The notes below the pieces were generated by a model. The model was given only the letters and a program-made list of their open reading frames with translations. It did no database searches and was not told where the DNA came from. From Pseudomonas bananamidigenes (lineage in GTDB: Bacteria; Pseudomonadota; Gammaproteobacteria; Pseudomonadales; Pseudomonadaceae), in contig NZ_LRUN01000047.1 in assembly GCF_001679645.1 (NCBI RefSeq), positions 1 to 64,000 on the forward strand: a DNA stretch of 64,000 nt, read 5' to 3'. Each line of letters opens with the position of its first letter. The first letter of the stretch is position 1. This document shows, piece by piece, positions 18,552 to 26,835 of the stretch. Both the position numbers and the translations under genes were made by a program.

Positions 18552-19922
18552 TTATTTACCGATGCAGAAACTGGAAAAGATCCGCCCGAGCAGATCATCG
18601 GAGCTGAACGCCCCGGTAATTTCCCCGAGGGACTGTTGAGCCTGACGCAGATCTTCTGCCAACAACTCGCCGGCCCCCGCCAGGGTCAGCTGTGCACGGC
18701 CATGTTCAAGAGCAGCGCTGGCATGGCGCAAGGCTTCCAGATGACGACGACGTGCGCTGAAGCTGCTTTCCGAGGTCTGCTCGTAACCCATGCAGGCCTT
18801 GAGGTGATCGCGCAGCAGATCCAGGCCTTCGCCGGCAGCCTTGGCGCTCAGGCTGATGGTCACATGGCCATCGTCGCTGACTTCCAGGGCAATCGCTTCA
18901 CCGGTCAGGTCCGCCTTGTTGCGAATCAGGGTGACCTTTGCCGGATCCGGTCGGGTTTCAAGGAATTCGGGCCATAACGCGAAAGGATCGGCCGCTTCCG
19001 GAGCCGTAGCATCGACCACCAACAGTACTCGATCGGCTTCGCCGATGGCTTTCAGCGCACGTTCTACACCGATCTTTTCCACATGGTCGTCGGTATCGCG
19101 CAATCCGGCAGTGTCTACGACATGCAGCGGCATGCCATCGATGTGGATATGTTCGCGCAGGATATCCCGGGTCGTACCGGCGATTTCCGTCACGATGGCG
19201 GCTTCTCGCCCAGCCAGTGCATTCAACAGACTGGATTTGCCGGCATTCGGACGACCGGCAATCACCACGGTCATACCGTCACGCAGCAACGCTCCCTGCC
19301 CGGCTTCACGCAACACGGTGGATAACTCGTCACGAACCTTGTCGAGCATGCTCAGCACATGGCCATCGGCAAGGAAGTCGATTTCTTCTTCCGGAAAATC
19401 GATGGCAGCCTCGACATAAATGCGCAGGCCGATCAGTTGTTCGGTGAGGTTATGCACACGTTGGGAAAAGGCGCCCTGCAAGGAACGCAACGCATTACGT
19501 GCAGCCTGTGCAGAACTGGCTTCGATCAGGTCGGCGATCGCCTCGGCCTGGGCCAGGTCGAGTTTGTCATTGAGGAAAGCGCGTTCACTGAATTCCCCCG
19601 GACGGGCCAGACGGCAACCCAGTTCCAGACAACGTTTGAGCAACATGTCGAGGACGATCGGACCGCCGTGGCCCTGCAGTTCCAGCACATCTTCGCCGGT
19701 GAACGAGTTCGGGCCGGGGAAATACAGCGCCAGACCTTCGTCCAGCACCTGTTGATCGTCACTGAAGAACGGGCCGTAGTGAGCGAACCGTGGTTTCAGT
19801 TCACGGCCGCTGATGGCTTTGGCTGCAACGCCAGCCAACGGCCCGGAGATCCGAACGATGCCCACGCCACCACGGCCCTGGGCGGTGGCGACGGCTGCGA
19901 TGGTTTCACGAGGTACGCTCAT
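18552..19922 (-). CDS. mnmE: tRNA modification GTPase MnmE
   Basis: MnmE (TrmE, 456 residues) is a potassium-activated GTPase that works with MnmG on tRNA U34. It starts MSVPRETIAAVATAQG (the tetrahydrofolate-binding N-domain). The G-domain P-loop GRPNAGKSS lies at 223-231, and the C-terminus is the invariant CIGK. The ATG at 19922 is chosen because an 11-residue upstream extension is not part of the family. yidC is upstream, with a small hairpin and an exact DnaA box between. Confidence 0.97.
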   Translation of the reverse strand: MSVPRETIAAVATAQGRGGVGIVRISGPLAGVAAKAISGRELKPRFAHYGPFFSDDQQVLDEGLALYFPGPNSFTGEDVLELQGHGGPIVLDMLLKRCLELGCRLARPGEFSERAFLNDKLDLAQAEAIADLIEASSAQAARNALRSLQGAFSQRVHNLTEQLIGLRIYVEAAIDFPEEEIDFLADGHVLSMLDKVRDELSTVLREAGQGALLRDGMTVVIAGRPNAGKSSLLNALAGREAAIVTEIAGTTRDILREHIHIDGMPLHVVDTAGLRDTDDHVEKIGVERALKAIGEADRVLLVVDATAPEAADPFALWPEFLETRPDPAKVTLIRNKADLTGEAIALEVSDDGHVTISLSAKAAGEGLDLLRDHLKACMGYEQTSESSFSARRRHLEALRHASAALEHGRAQLTLAGAGELLAEDLRQAQQSLGEITGAFSSDDLLGRIFSSFCIGK

Positions 19923-19954
19923 AACCGGTATCCAGACAGAAATGGCAGATAGCA

Positions 19955-19977
19955 AAACGCCCCACTAGGGGGCGTTT
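19955..19977 (-). terminator. Small hairpin between yidC and mnmE
   Basis: A 9-bp stem (19955-19963/19969-19977) and a 5-base loop end in four T on the minus strand. It is probably a weak or partial terminator for the rpmH-yidC transcript. An exact DnaA box lies next to it at 19987-19995. Confidence 0.5.
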
Positions 19978-20002
19978 CGAATGGTGTTATCCACAGAGTA
20001 AG

Positions 20003-21685
20003 TTACGCCTCGGCTTTTTTCGTCGCCGATTCGATCTTACGCGTGATGTACCACTGTTGGGCAATCGACAGGCAGTTGTTCACAACCCAGTACAGCACCA
20101 GACCGGCCGGGAACCACAGGAAGAAGAAGGTGAAGATGATCGGCATCATTTTCATGACCTTCGCCTGCATCGGATCCGGCGGAGTCGGGTTCAGACGCTG
20201 CTGGATGAACATGGTCGCGCCCATGATGATCGGCAGGATGAAGAACGGATCCTTGATCGACAGGTCGGTGATCCACAGCATGAACGGCGCCTGGCGCATT
20301 TCCACGCTTTCCAGCAGAACCCAGTACAGCGAAAGGAAAACCGGCATCTGCACCAGGATCGGCAGGCAGCCACCCAGCGGATTGATTTTCTCTTTCTTGT
20401 ACAGCTCCATCATGGCTTGCGACATTTTCTGCCGGTCATCGCCATGTTGTTCTTTCAACGCAGCCAGTTTCGGAGCCACGGCACGCATGCGGGCCATCGA
20501 CTTGTAGCTGGCGGCCGACAGAGGGAAGAAAATTCCCTTGATCAGCATGGTCAGGAAGATGATCGACCAGCCCCAGTTGCCGACAATCGCGTGGATATGT
20601 TGCAGCAGCCAGAAGATCGGCTGGGCAATGAACCACAGAATGCCGTAGTCGACGGTCAGTTCCAGACCTGGGGACAACTCCTTCAGGACAGCCTGGCTTT
20701 TCGGGCCGGCGTACAGAATGGCGCCGGTTTCAACTTTTGCACCTGGTGCCGCGGTCAGCGAAGGACCGGTGTAACCGATGATGTAGTTGCCTTTGCTGTC
20801 TTTACGGGTCTGGACGATGTTGTTTTCGCCTTTCGGCGCAACCCATGCCGTCACGAAGTAGTGCTGCAGCCAGGCGACCCAGCCACCGGTGACGGTTTCC
20901 TTGAGCTGACCCTTGTCCATGTCCTTCATGGACACTTTCTTGTAGGGCTCGGAACTTGTCCACAGGGCGGCGCCCAGGTAAGTCGCAGTACCGGTAGCGG
21001 TGGTCGACGAAGGATCGGCGCTGTTGTCACGCTTCAACTGCGCAAACATCGAACCGGTCCAGGGCTGAGCGCTCTGGTTATCCACAAGGTAGGTCACGGT
21101 CACGTCATACAGGCCACGTTTCAGGGTGAAACGCTTGATGTAGTTGACGCCGTCCTTGCTGAATTTCAGGTCGACGACCAATTGGTCCTGACCGTCGGCC
21201 AGTTGATAACTTTTCTTCTCCGAGGAGTAGACCGGACGGCCGGCCGGATTGGCGTCCGGGCCGTTGGTGCCGATCAGCCCGCTTTGCGCCAGATAAGTAC
21301 GTTCACCGCCGTTGTCGAACAGCTGGAACGGAACATCCGGACGGTCCTGACGACGTGGATACAGTGGCAAGGTCAGTTGTGCAACGTCACCGCCTTGTGG
21401 GTCGATCGCCAGATCGAGCACGTCGGTTTTGACCTGGATCAGATCCTTGCTGGCAGCGACCGGGACTTCTGCAGGTGCGCTGGTATCGCTTGCGGCATGC
21501 GGAATATCGTCACTGACGGAAGCGTTATTGCCAGGAACGGTGTCCGGCAAACCGGAGGTGGTCGTGCTGGAAGCAACATTCTGAGTCGGCAGGGCAGCCT
21601 GGCCATAATCCTGGTTCCATTTAAGAACCATGACGTAGGACACGATTGCCAGGGCGACGATCAGGATCGTGCGTTTGATATCCAT
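20003..21685 (-). CDS. yidC: Membrane protein insertase YidC
   Basis: YidC (560 residues) inserts and folds inner-membrane proteins, including Fo c and a subunits. An N-terminal membrane helix (about 5-22) is followed by a large periplasmic domain (about 60-340, Ser/Thr/Ala-rich at its start), then the conserved C-terminal membrane core beginning near GNWGWSIIFLTMLIKGIFFP. The core ends in a basic tail. The start ATG lies 2 bases after the yidD stop. An exact DnaA box lies inside at 21078-21086. Confidence 0.97.
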   Translation of the reverse strand: MDIKRTILIVALAIVSYVMVLKWNQDYGQAALPTQNVASSTTTSGLPDTVPGNNASVSDDIPHAASDTSAPAEVPVAASKDLIQVKTDVLDLAIDPQGGDVAQLTLPLYPRRQDRPDVPFQLFDNGGERTYLAQSGLIGTNGPDANPAGRPVYSSEKKSYQLADGQDQLVVDLKFSKDGVNYIKRFTLKRGLYDVTVTYLVDNQSAQPWTGSMFAQLKRDNSADPSSTTATGTATYLGAALWTSSEPYKKVSMKDMDKGQLKETVTGGWVAWLQHYFVTAWVAPKGENNIVQTRKDSKGNYIIGYTGPSLTAAPGAKVETGAILYAGPKSQAVLKELSPGLELTVDYGILWFIAQPIFWLLQHIHAIVGNWGWSIIFLTMLIKGIFFPLSAASYKSMARMRAVAPKLAALKEQHGDDRQKMSQAMMELYKKEKINPLGGCLPILVQMPVFLSLYWVLLESVEMRQAPFMLWITDLSIKDPFFILPIIMGATMFIQQRLNPTPPDPMQAKVMKMMPIIFTFFFLWFPAGLVLYWVVNNCLSIAQQWYITRKIESATKKAEA

Positions 21686-21687
21686 GA

Positions 21688-21933
21688 TTACTCGGCCATC
21701 GAAGAAGAACGGGAGGTAGGGACAGGTGGAACCGGGTCATAACCACCGGGATTCCACGGATGACAGCGACCTAAACGACGAAAGGTCAGCCAGCCACCGC
21801 GAAGAAGACCATGATTTTCGATGGCTTCCAACGCGTAGCAGGAACAACTGGGGTAGAAACGACAGTGACTGGCCATCAGGGGGCTAATGGCGTAGCGGTA
21901 AAACTGGATCGGAACGAGTGCCAGTTTACGCAT
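21688..21933 (-). CDS. yidD: Membrane protein insertion efficiency factor YidD
   Basis: YidD (81 residues) is a small basic membrane-associated protein that aids YidC-dependent insertion. The signature CRFYPSCSCYALEAIE and HPWNPGGYDPVPP are intact. It overlaps the end of rnpA by 8 bases and precedes yidC by 2 bases, the usual rnpA-yidD-yidC arrangement. Confidence 0.95.
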   Translation of the reverse strand: MRKLALVPIQFYRYAISPLMASHCRFYPSCSCYALEAIENHGLLRGGWLTFRRLGRCHPWNPGGYDPVPPVPTSRSSSMAE

Positions 21934-22327
21934 CTGGACTGTCTACCCCTACAGTTTCGGTTTTGGCTGCCGGTGCCGGCTTGTTGCGCGCCAGACGTTT
22001 CCAGAGTTTGCCGAAATGCTGAATCAATTCGGGGTTTTCTACATCGCCCAAACCTTTGCGCGCGACGATAACGATGTCCCAGCCGACCAGTGAATCCTGG
22101 TGCAGGCGAAACGATTCGCGCATAAGACGTTTGAGACGATTGCGCTCGACGGAGAGCTTTACGCTCTTTTTCCCGATGACCAACCCTAGACGGGGGTGAT
22201 CGAGATCGTTGTTGCGCGCAAGGAGCAGGAGATTTTTCCCCGGAACCTTGCCGGTAGGGGAGTCAAAGACCGCCTTGAAGTGCCGGGGGGTAAGCAGACG
22301 CTTTTCCCGACTGAAGTCCTGACTCAC
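21926..22327 (-). CDS. rnpA: Ribonuclease P protein component
   Basis: RnpA (133 residues from this start) is the protein cofactor of RNase P, which trims the 5' end of tRNAs. The RNR signature region (SVERNRLKRLMRESFR) is present near 58-73. I start it at GTG 22327 (reading MSQDFSREKRLL), which gives the Pseudomonas family length; GGAG is directly adjacent to it. A longer open frame reaches 22423 but runs into rpmH. The rpmH stop is 16 bases upstream. Confidence 0.92.
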   Translation of the reverse strand: MSQDFSREKRLLTPRHFKAVFDSPTGKVPGKNLLLLARNNDLDHPRLGLVIGKKSVKLSVERNRLKRLMRESFRLHQDSLVGWDIVIVARKGLGDVENPELIQHFGKLWKRLARNKPAPAAKTETVGVDSPDA

Positions 22328-22343
22328 CTCCAGTGCCGGATTA

Positions 22344-22478
22344 TCAAACTGCCAGACGTGCGCGGCCTTTGGCGCGACGACGCGACAGTACGGCACGACC
22401 GTTCTTGGTAGCCATGCGAGCACGGAAACCGTGGGTACGAGCGCGTTTGATAGTGCTTGGTTGGAAAGTGCGTTTCAT
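22344..22478 (-). CDS. rpmH: 50S ribosomal protein L34
   Basis: L34 is a 44-residue, very basic ribosomal protein. It reads MKRTFQPSTIKRARTHGFRA at the start and ends RRRAKGRARLAV. It is first in the rpmH-rnpA-yidD-yidC run and borders oriC. Its promoter is recognisable about 60 bases upstream. Confidence 0.97.
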   Translation of the reverse strand: MKRTFQPSTIKRARTHGFRARMATKNGRAVLSRRRAKGRARLAV

Positions 22479-22538
22479 GTCGTGTTACCTGGTTCGTCCA
22501 CAACGGGCCGGAATGGCCCCCGTTTTAAGAGACCGGGG

Positions 22539-22567
22539 ATTCTAGAGAAAGCAAGTCCACAGGTCAA
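22539..22567 (-). promoter_or_regulatory. Sigma-70 promoter of rpmH
   Basis: On the minus strand TTGACC (22562-22567) and TAGAAT (22539-22544) are separated by 17 bases, close to consensus and fitting a ribosomal gene. The start is expected near 22532, about 54 bases before the rpmH ATG. Confidence 0.8.
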
Positions 22568-23000
22568 TTTCCAACCAGCGTTTCCTTATAAATAGATCCC
22601 GGATGCCTCGACGCTCGAAACCTTGTCGACCAGACATAAAAATAAAGAAGCGAAGTATTTAAAGCTTTTCTGTAAAGCTTGTAAAAGCTAGGCTAGCCCA
22701 TGTCTGTGGATAACTGTCTCAAGTCCTTATTCGACGTGATGTACAGAGAATGACAACTACGGTGGAAAACCGTGATCAGCCTGTGCTGCGCGACCGGATA
22801 ACCTGTGTGTGGAAGGTGGTGTTATCCACAGGCGGATTATCCACCGGGTTTCGCCCCCGGTTGTCCAGTGCTCTCAGCTGTATTTATCCACAGAGCTTAT
22901 TCACACACCGTCGGTCGCTTTTTCGTGGGTTAACGTATTGATAAATCATGTCCACCGGGCAACCTGCGTGTGGATAAGTGAACGTCCCGCCGCTACAATG
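22568..23000. other. oriC: Chromosomal replication origin oriC
   Basis: The rpmH-dnaA gap (22479-23045) holds four exact DnaA boxes (22705-22713, 22822-22830, 22884-22892, 22969-22977) and near matches at 22838-22846 and 22897-22905. A/T-rich segments lie at about 22635-22690 and 22930-22950, candidate unwinding elements. Position between rpmH and dnaA is the established oriC location in Pseudomonas. No gene is seen in the gap. Confidence 0.92.
22969..22999 (+). promoter_or_regulatory. Candidate dnaA promoter with a DnaA box over the -35
   Basis: TACAAT (22994-22999) is a good -10. The position 17 bases upstream is occupied by an exact DnaA box (22969-22977) and not by a recognisable -35 hexamer. 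That placement would let DnaA repress its own gene. The start is expected near 23006, giving a leader of about 40 bases. Confidence 0.55.
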
Positions 23001-23045
23001 GCCGCTTGTTTTTTGCCTCACCGGCTTTCAACTTAGGGGATTTCC

Positions 23046-24569
23046 GTGTCAGTGGAACTTTGGCAGCAGTGCGTGGAGCTTTTGCGCGAAGAGCTGCCAG
23101 CCCAACAATTCAACACCTGGATCCGTCCATTACAGGTCGAAGCCGAAGGCGACGAGTTGCGTGTCTATGCACCGAACCGTTTTGTTCTGGACTGGGTCAA
23201 CGAAAAGTACCTCGGGCGCGTCCTTGAACTGCTGGATGAGCATGGCAACGGTCTGGCGCCATCGCTTTCCTTATTAATAGGCAGCAAACGCAGTTCTGCC
23301 CCACGCGCAGCGCCGAACGCTCCGCTGGCCGCGGCGGCAGCGTCTCAGCTGCAAGCCAGCGCGGCTCCAGTCAGCGCTCCGGCTCCGGTTCCGGCTTCTG
23401 CCCCGGCCAAGCCGGCGACGCAGAAAACCGAGGAAGTCAGCGAAGAGCCGTCCCGCGACAGTTTCGATCCGATGGCAGGCGCTGCTTCGCAGCAAGCCCC
23501 GGTTCGTGCCGAACAGCGTACCGTGCAGGTTGAAGGCGCACTCAAGCACACGAGTTATCTGAACCGTACGTTTACCTTCGAAAACTTTGTCGAAGGTAAA
23601 TCCAACCAGCTCGCCCGTGCGGCGGCCTGGCAAGTGGCAGACAATCCCAAGCACGGCTACAACCCGCTCTTCCTTTATGGCGGCGTGGGTCTGGGTAAGA
23701 CGCACCTGATGCATGCGGTGGGCAACCATCTATTAAAGAAGAACCCGAATGCCAAGGTCGTCTACCTGCATTCCGAGCGTTTCGTCGCCGACATGGTCAA
23801 GGCGCTGCAACTGAACGCGATCAACGAGTTCAAGCGTTTCTATCGCTCGGTGGACGCCCTGCTGATCGACGACATTCAGTTCTTTGCCCGCAAGGAGCGT
23901 TCACAGGAAGAGTTTTTCCACACCTTCAACGCCCTGCTTGAAGGTGGCCAGCAGGTCATTCTCACCAGTGACCGCTACCCGAAGGAAATCGAAGGCCTTG
24001 AAGAGCGCCTGAAATCCCGTTTCGGTTGGGGTCTGACGGTCGCCGTCGAACCGCCGGAGCTGGAAACCCGCGTAGCCATCCTGATGAAGAAGGCCGACCA
24101 GGCCAAGGTCGAGCTGCCGCACGATGCGGCATTCTTCATTGCCCAACGCATTCGCTCCAACGTCCGTGAGCTGGAAGGCGCGCTGAAACGCGTGATCGCC
24201 CATTCGCACTTCATGGGCCGCGACATCACCATCGAGCTGATTCGCGAATCCCTGAAAGACCTGTTGGCATTGCAGGATAAACTGGTCTCTGTGGATAACA
24301 TTCAGCGCACCGTCGCCGAGTACTACAAGATCAAGATCTCCGACCTGCTGTCCAAGCGCCGCTCGCGCTCGGTCGCTCGTCCGCGTCAGGTGGCCATGGC
24401 GCTGTCCAAGGAACTGACCAACCACAGCCTGCCGGAAATCGGCGATGTGTTTGGCGGTCGTGACCATACGACGGTGTTGCACGCCTGCCGCAAGATCAAC
24501 GAACTTAAGGAATCCGACGCGGACATCCGCGAGGACTACAAGAACCTGCTGCGTACTCTGACCACTTGA
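23046..24569 (+). CDS. dnaA: Chromosomal replication initiator protein DnaA
   Basis: DnaA (507 residues) binds DnaA boxes at oriC and opens the duplex to start replication. Domain I is about 1-80. A Pro/Ala-rich linker follows (about 85-125). The AAA+ domain has P-loop GGVGLGKT at 212-219 and Walker B LLIDDIQFF near 280. Domain IV has the DnaA signature GGRDHTTVLHACRKI near 471-485. The start is GTG at 23046, with AGGGGA about 7 bases upstream. An exact DnaA box lies inside the gene (24290-24298, coding Val-Asp-Asn). dnaN follows after 39 bases. Confidence 0.98.
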   Translation: MSVELWQQCVELLREELPAQQFNTWIRPLQVEAEGDELRVYAPNRFVLDWVNEKYLGRVLELLDEHGNGLAPSLSLLIGSKRSSAPRAAPNAPLAAAAASQLQASAAPVSAPAPVPASAPAKPATQKTEEVSEEPSRDSFDPMAGAASQQAPVRAEQRTVQVEGALKHTSYLNRTFTFENFVEGKSNQLARAAAWQVADNPKHGYNPLFLYGGVGLGKTHLMHAVGNHLLKKNPNAKVVYLHSERFVADMVKALQLNAINEFKRFYRSVDALLIDDIQFFARKERSQEEFFHTFNALLEGGQQVILTSDRYPKEIEGLEERLKSRFGWGLTVAVEPPELETRVAILMKKADQAKVELPHDAAFFIAQRIRSNVRELEGALKRVIAHSHFMGRDITIELIRESLKDLLALQDKLVSVDNIQRTVAEYYKIKISDLLSKRRSRSVARPRQVAMALSKELTNHSLPEIGDVFGGRDHTTVLHACRKINELKESDADIREDYKNLLRTLTT

Positions 24570-24608
24570 TGAACACCAGCGCAGCTTATTAAGGCAAGGG
24601 ACTAGACC

Positions 24609-25712
24609 ATGCATTTCACCATTCAACGCGAAGCCCTGTTGAAACCCCTGCAACTGGTCGCAGGCGTCGTCGAGCGCCGACAGACCTTGCCGGTACTGTC
24701 CAATGTGCTGCTGGTCGTCGATGGCCAGCAGCTGTCGCTGACCGGTACCGACCTGGAAGTCGAACTGGTCGGTCGCGTTCAACTCGAAGAGCCTGCCGAA
24801 ACAGGTTCCATCACCGTGCCGGCGCGCAAGCTGATGGATATCTGCAAGAGCCTGCCGAACGATGCACTGATCGACATCAGGGTCGACGAGCAGAAGCTGG
24901 TGGTGAAGGCCGGTCGTAGCCGCTTCACCCTGTCGACCCTGCCGGCCAATGACTTCCCGACCGTGGAAGAAGGCCCGGGTTCGCTGACCACCAGCCTGGA
25001 TCAGAGCAAACTGCGTCGCCTCATCGAGCGCACCAGTTTCGCCATGGCCCAGCAAGACGTGCGTTACTACCTCAACGGTATGTTGCTGGAAGTGTCGACC
25101 GGTGTGATCCGTGCTGTGGCGACCGATGGTCACCGTCTGGCCATGTGCTCGATGCAGGCCGATATCGGTCAGCAGGATCGCCATCAGGTGATCGTGCCGC
25201 GCAAAGGTATTCTCGAACTGGCACGCCTGCTGACCGAACCGGACGGCAACGTCAGCATCGTCCTCGGTCAACATCACATCCGTGCGACCACCGGCGAATT
25301 CACCTTCACTTCGAAACTGGTCGACGGCAAGTTCCCTGATTACGAGCGCGTTCTGCCAAAGGGCGGCGACAAGCTGGTACTGGGTGATCGCCAGGCACTG
25401 CGCGAAGCGTTCAGCCGTACCGCGATTCTGTCCAACGAGAAGTACCGCGGCATTCGTCTGCAACTGGCCAGCGGTCAGTTGAAGATTCAGGCCAACAACC
25501 CGGAGCAGGAAGAAGCGGAAGAAGAAGTGGGCGTGGAATACAACGGCGGCTCGCTGGAAATCGGCTTCAACGTCAGCTATCTGCTCGACGTGCTGGGCGT
25601 GATGACCACCGAGCAGGTTCGCCTGATTCTGTCCGACTCCAACAGCAGTGCGCTGCTGCAGGAGTCCGATAACGACGATTCGGCTTACGTTGTCATGCCG
25701 ATGCGTCTGTAA
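24609..25712 (+). CDS. dnaN: DNA polymerase III sliding clamp (beta subunit)
   Basis: The beta clamp (367 residues) is a dimeric ring that tethers polymerase III to DNA. It begins MHFTIQREALLKPLQLVAGV and ends VVMPMRL, the conserved C-terminal tail. Three similar subdomains of about 120 residues are covered. A GCAAGGGA Shine-Dalgarno lies upstream, and recF starts 14 bases after the stop. Confidence 0.98.
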   Translation: MHFTIQREALLKPLQLVAGVVERRQTLPVLSNVLLVVDGQQLSLTGTDLEVELVGRVQLEEPAETGSITVPARKLMDICKSLPNDALIDIRVDEQKLVVKAGRSRFTLSTLPANDFPTVEEGPGSLTTSLDQSKLRRLIERTSFAMAQQDVRYYLNGMLLEVSTGVIRAVATDGHRLAMCSMQADIGQQDRHQVIVPRKGILELARLLTEPDGNVSIVLGQHHIRATTGEFTFTSKLVDGKFPDYERVLPKGGDKLVLGDRQALREAFSRTAILSNEKYRGIRLQLASGQLKIQANNPEQEEAEEEVGVEYNGGSLEIGFNVSYLLDVLGVMTTEQVRLILSDSNSSALLQESDNDDSAYVVMPMRL

Positions 25713-25726
25713 TCAGCTGACTCTGG

Positions 25727-26830
25727 ATGTCGCTAAGTCGCGTCTCGGTCACCGCGGTGCGCAATCTGCACCCGGTGACCTTCTCCCCCTCTCCCCGAAT
25801 CAACATTCTTTACGGCGCCAACGGCAGCGGCAAAACCAGTGTTCTGGAAGCCATTCATCTGCTGGGGCTTGCCCGTTCGTTTCGCAGCACACGACTGTTG
25901 CCGGTCATCCAGTATGAGCAACTCGCCTGTACCGTATTCGGGCAGGTGGAGCTCGCTGAGGGTGGTCACAGCGCATTGGGGATTTCTCGCGACCGTCAGG
26001 GCGAATTCCAGATCCGCATCGACGGTCAGAATGCCCGTAGCGCCGCGCAACTGGCGGAAATGTTGCCGCTGCAGTTGATCAATCCGGACAGTTTTCGTCT
26101 GCTGGAAGGCGCACCGAAGATCCGCCGGCAATTCCTCGACTGGGGCGTATTCCATGTCGAGCCGCGCTTCATGGCCACCTGGCAGCGTTTGCAGAAGGCC
26201 TTGCGCCAGAGAAACTCCTGGCTGCGGCATGGTACACTTGACGCCGTTTCGCAGGCGGTTTGGGACAGGGAACTGTGCCAGGCCAGCGCTGAAATCGATG
26301 AATACCGCCGCGCCTATATCAAAGCCTTGAAACCGGTCTTTGAGCAGACCTTGAGCGAACTGGTTGAGCTTGAAGGTTTGACGCTCAGCTATTACCGAGG
26401 CTGGGACAAGGATCGCGAACTGAGTGACGTGCTTGCCGGATCCTTGCAGCGTGACCAGCAAATGGGTCATACCCAGGCCGGGCCGCAACGTGCTGATTTG
26501 CGTCTTAGACTCGGCGCACACAATGCCGCGGACATCTTGTCCCGGGGTCAGCAGAAGCTGCTGGTCTGTGCGTTGCGGATTGCCCAGGGGCATCTGGTGA
26601 GCCAGGCCCGGCGCGGTCAGTGTATTTATCTGGTGGATGACCTGCCGTCCGAGCTGGACGAGAGCCACCGTCGCGCGCTGTGCCGCTTGCTGGAAGACTT
26701 ACGCTGCCAGGTCTTTATCACCTGTGTAGATCATGAATTATTGAGGGAAGGCTGGCAGACGGAAACGCCAGTCGCTCTGTTCCACGTGGAACAGGGCCGT
26801 ATCACCCAGACCCACGACCATCGGGAGTGA
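25727..26830 (+). CDS. recF: DNA replication and repair protein RecF
   Basis: RecF (367 residues) is an SMC/ABC-type ATPase that helps load RecA at single-strand gaps. Walker A GANGSGKT lies at 30-37, the ABC signature LSRGQQKLL near 265-273, and Walker B LVDDLPSELD near 304. It begins MSLSRVSVTAVRNL. The 3' end contains a perfect 16-bp parS sequence. The stop overlaps the possible gyrB GTG. Confidence 0.96.
   Translation: MSLSRVSVTAVRNLHPVTFSPSPRINILYGANGSGKTSVLEAIHLLGLARSFRSTRLLPVIQYEQLACTVFGQVELAEGGHSALGISRDRQGEFQIRIDGQNARSAAQLAEMLPLQLINPDSFRLLEGAPKIRRQFLDWGVFHVEPRFMATWQRLQKALRQRNSWLRHGTLDAVSQAVWDRELCQASAEIDEYRRAYIKALKPVFEQTLSELVELEGLTLSYYRGWDKDRELSDVLAGSLQRDQQMGHTQAGPQRADLRLRLGAHNAADILSRGQQKLLVCALRIAQGHLVSQARRGQCIYLVDDLPSELDESHRRALCRLLEDLRCQVFITCVDHELLREGWQTETPVALFHVEQGRITQTHDHRE
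26778..26793. promoter_or_regulatory. parS: parS partition site
   Basis: TGTTCCACGTGGAACA is a perfect 16-bp palindrome and equals the bacterial parS consensus bound by ParB. It lies inside the last 20 codons of recF, 3.7 kb from the dnaA start, within the origin-proximal zone expected for Pseudomonas parS sites. Its parAB genes are in the same window. Confidence 0.92.
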
Positions 26831-26835
26831 AGGCA

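Noticed and set aside
19317..19325. DnaA box in mnmE
   Set aside because: GGTGGATAA has one mismatch, so it is not counted with the exact sites.
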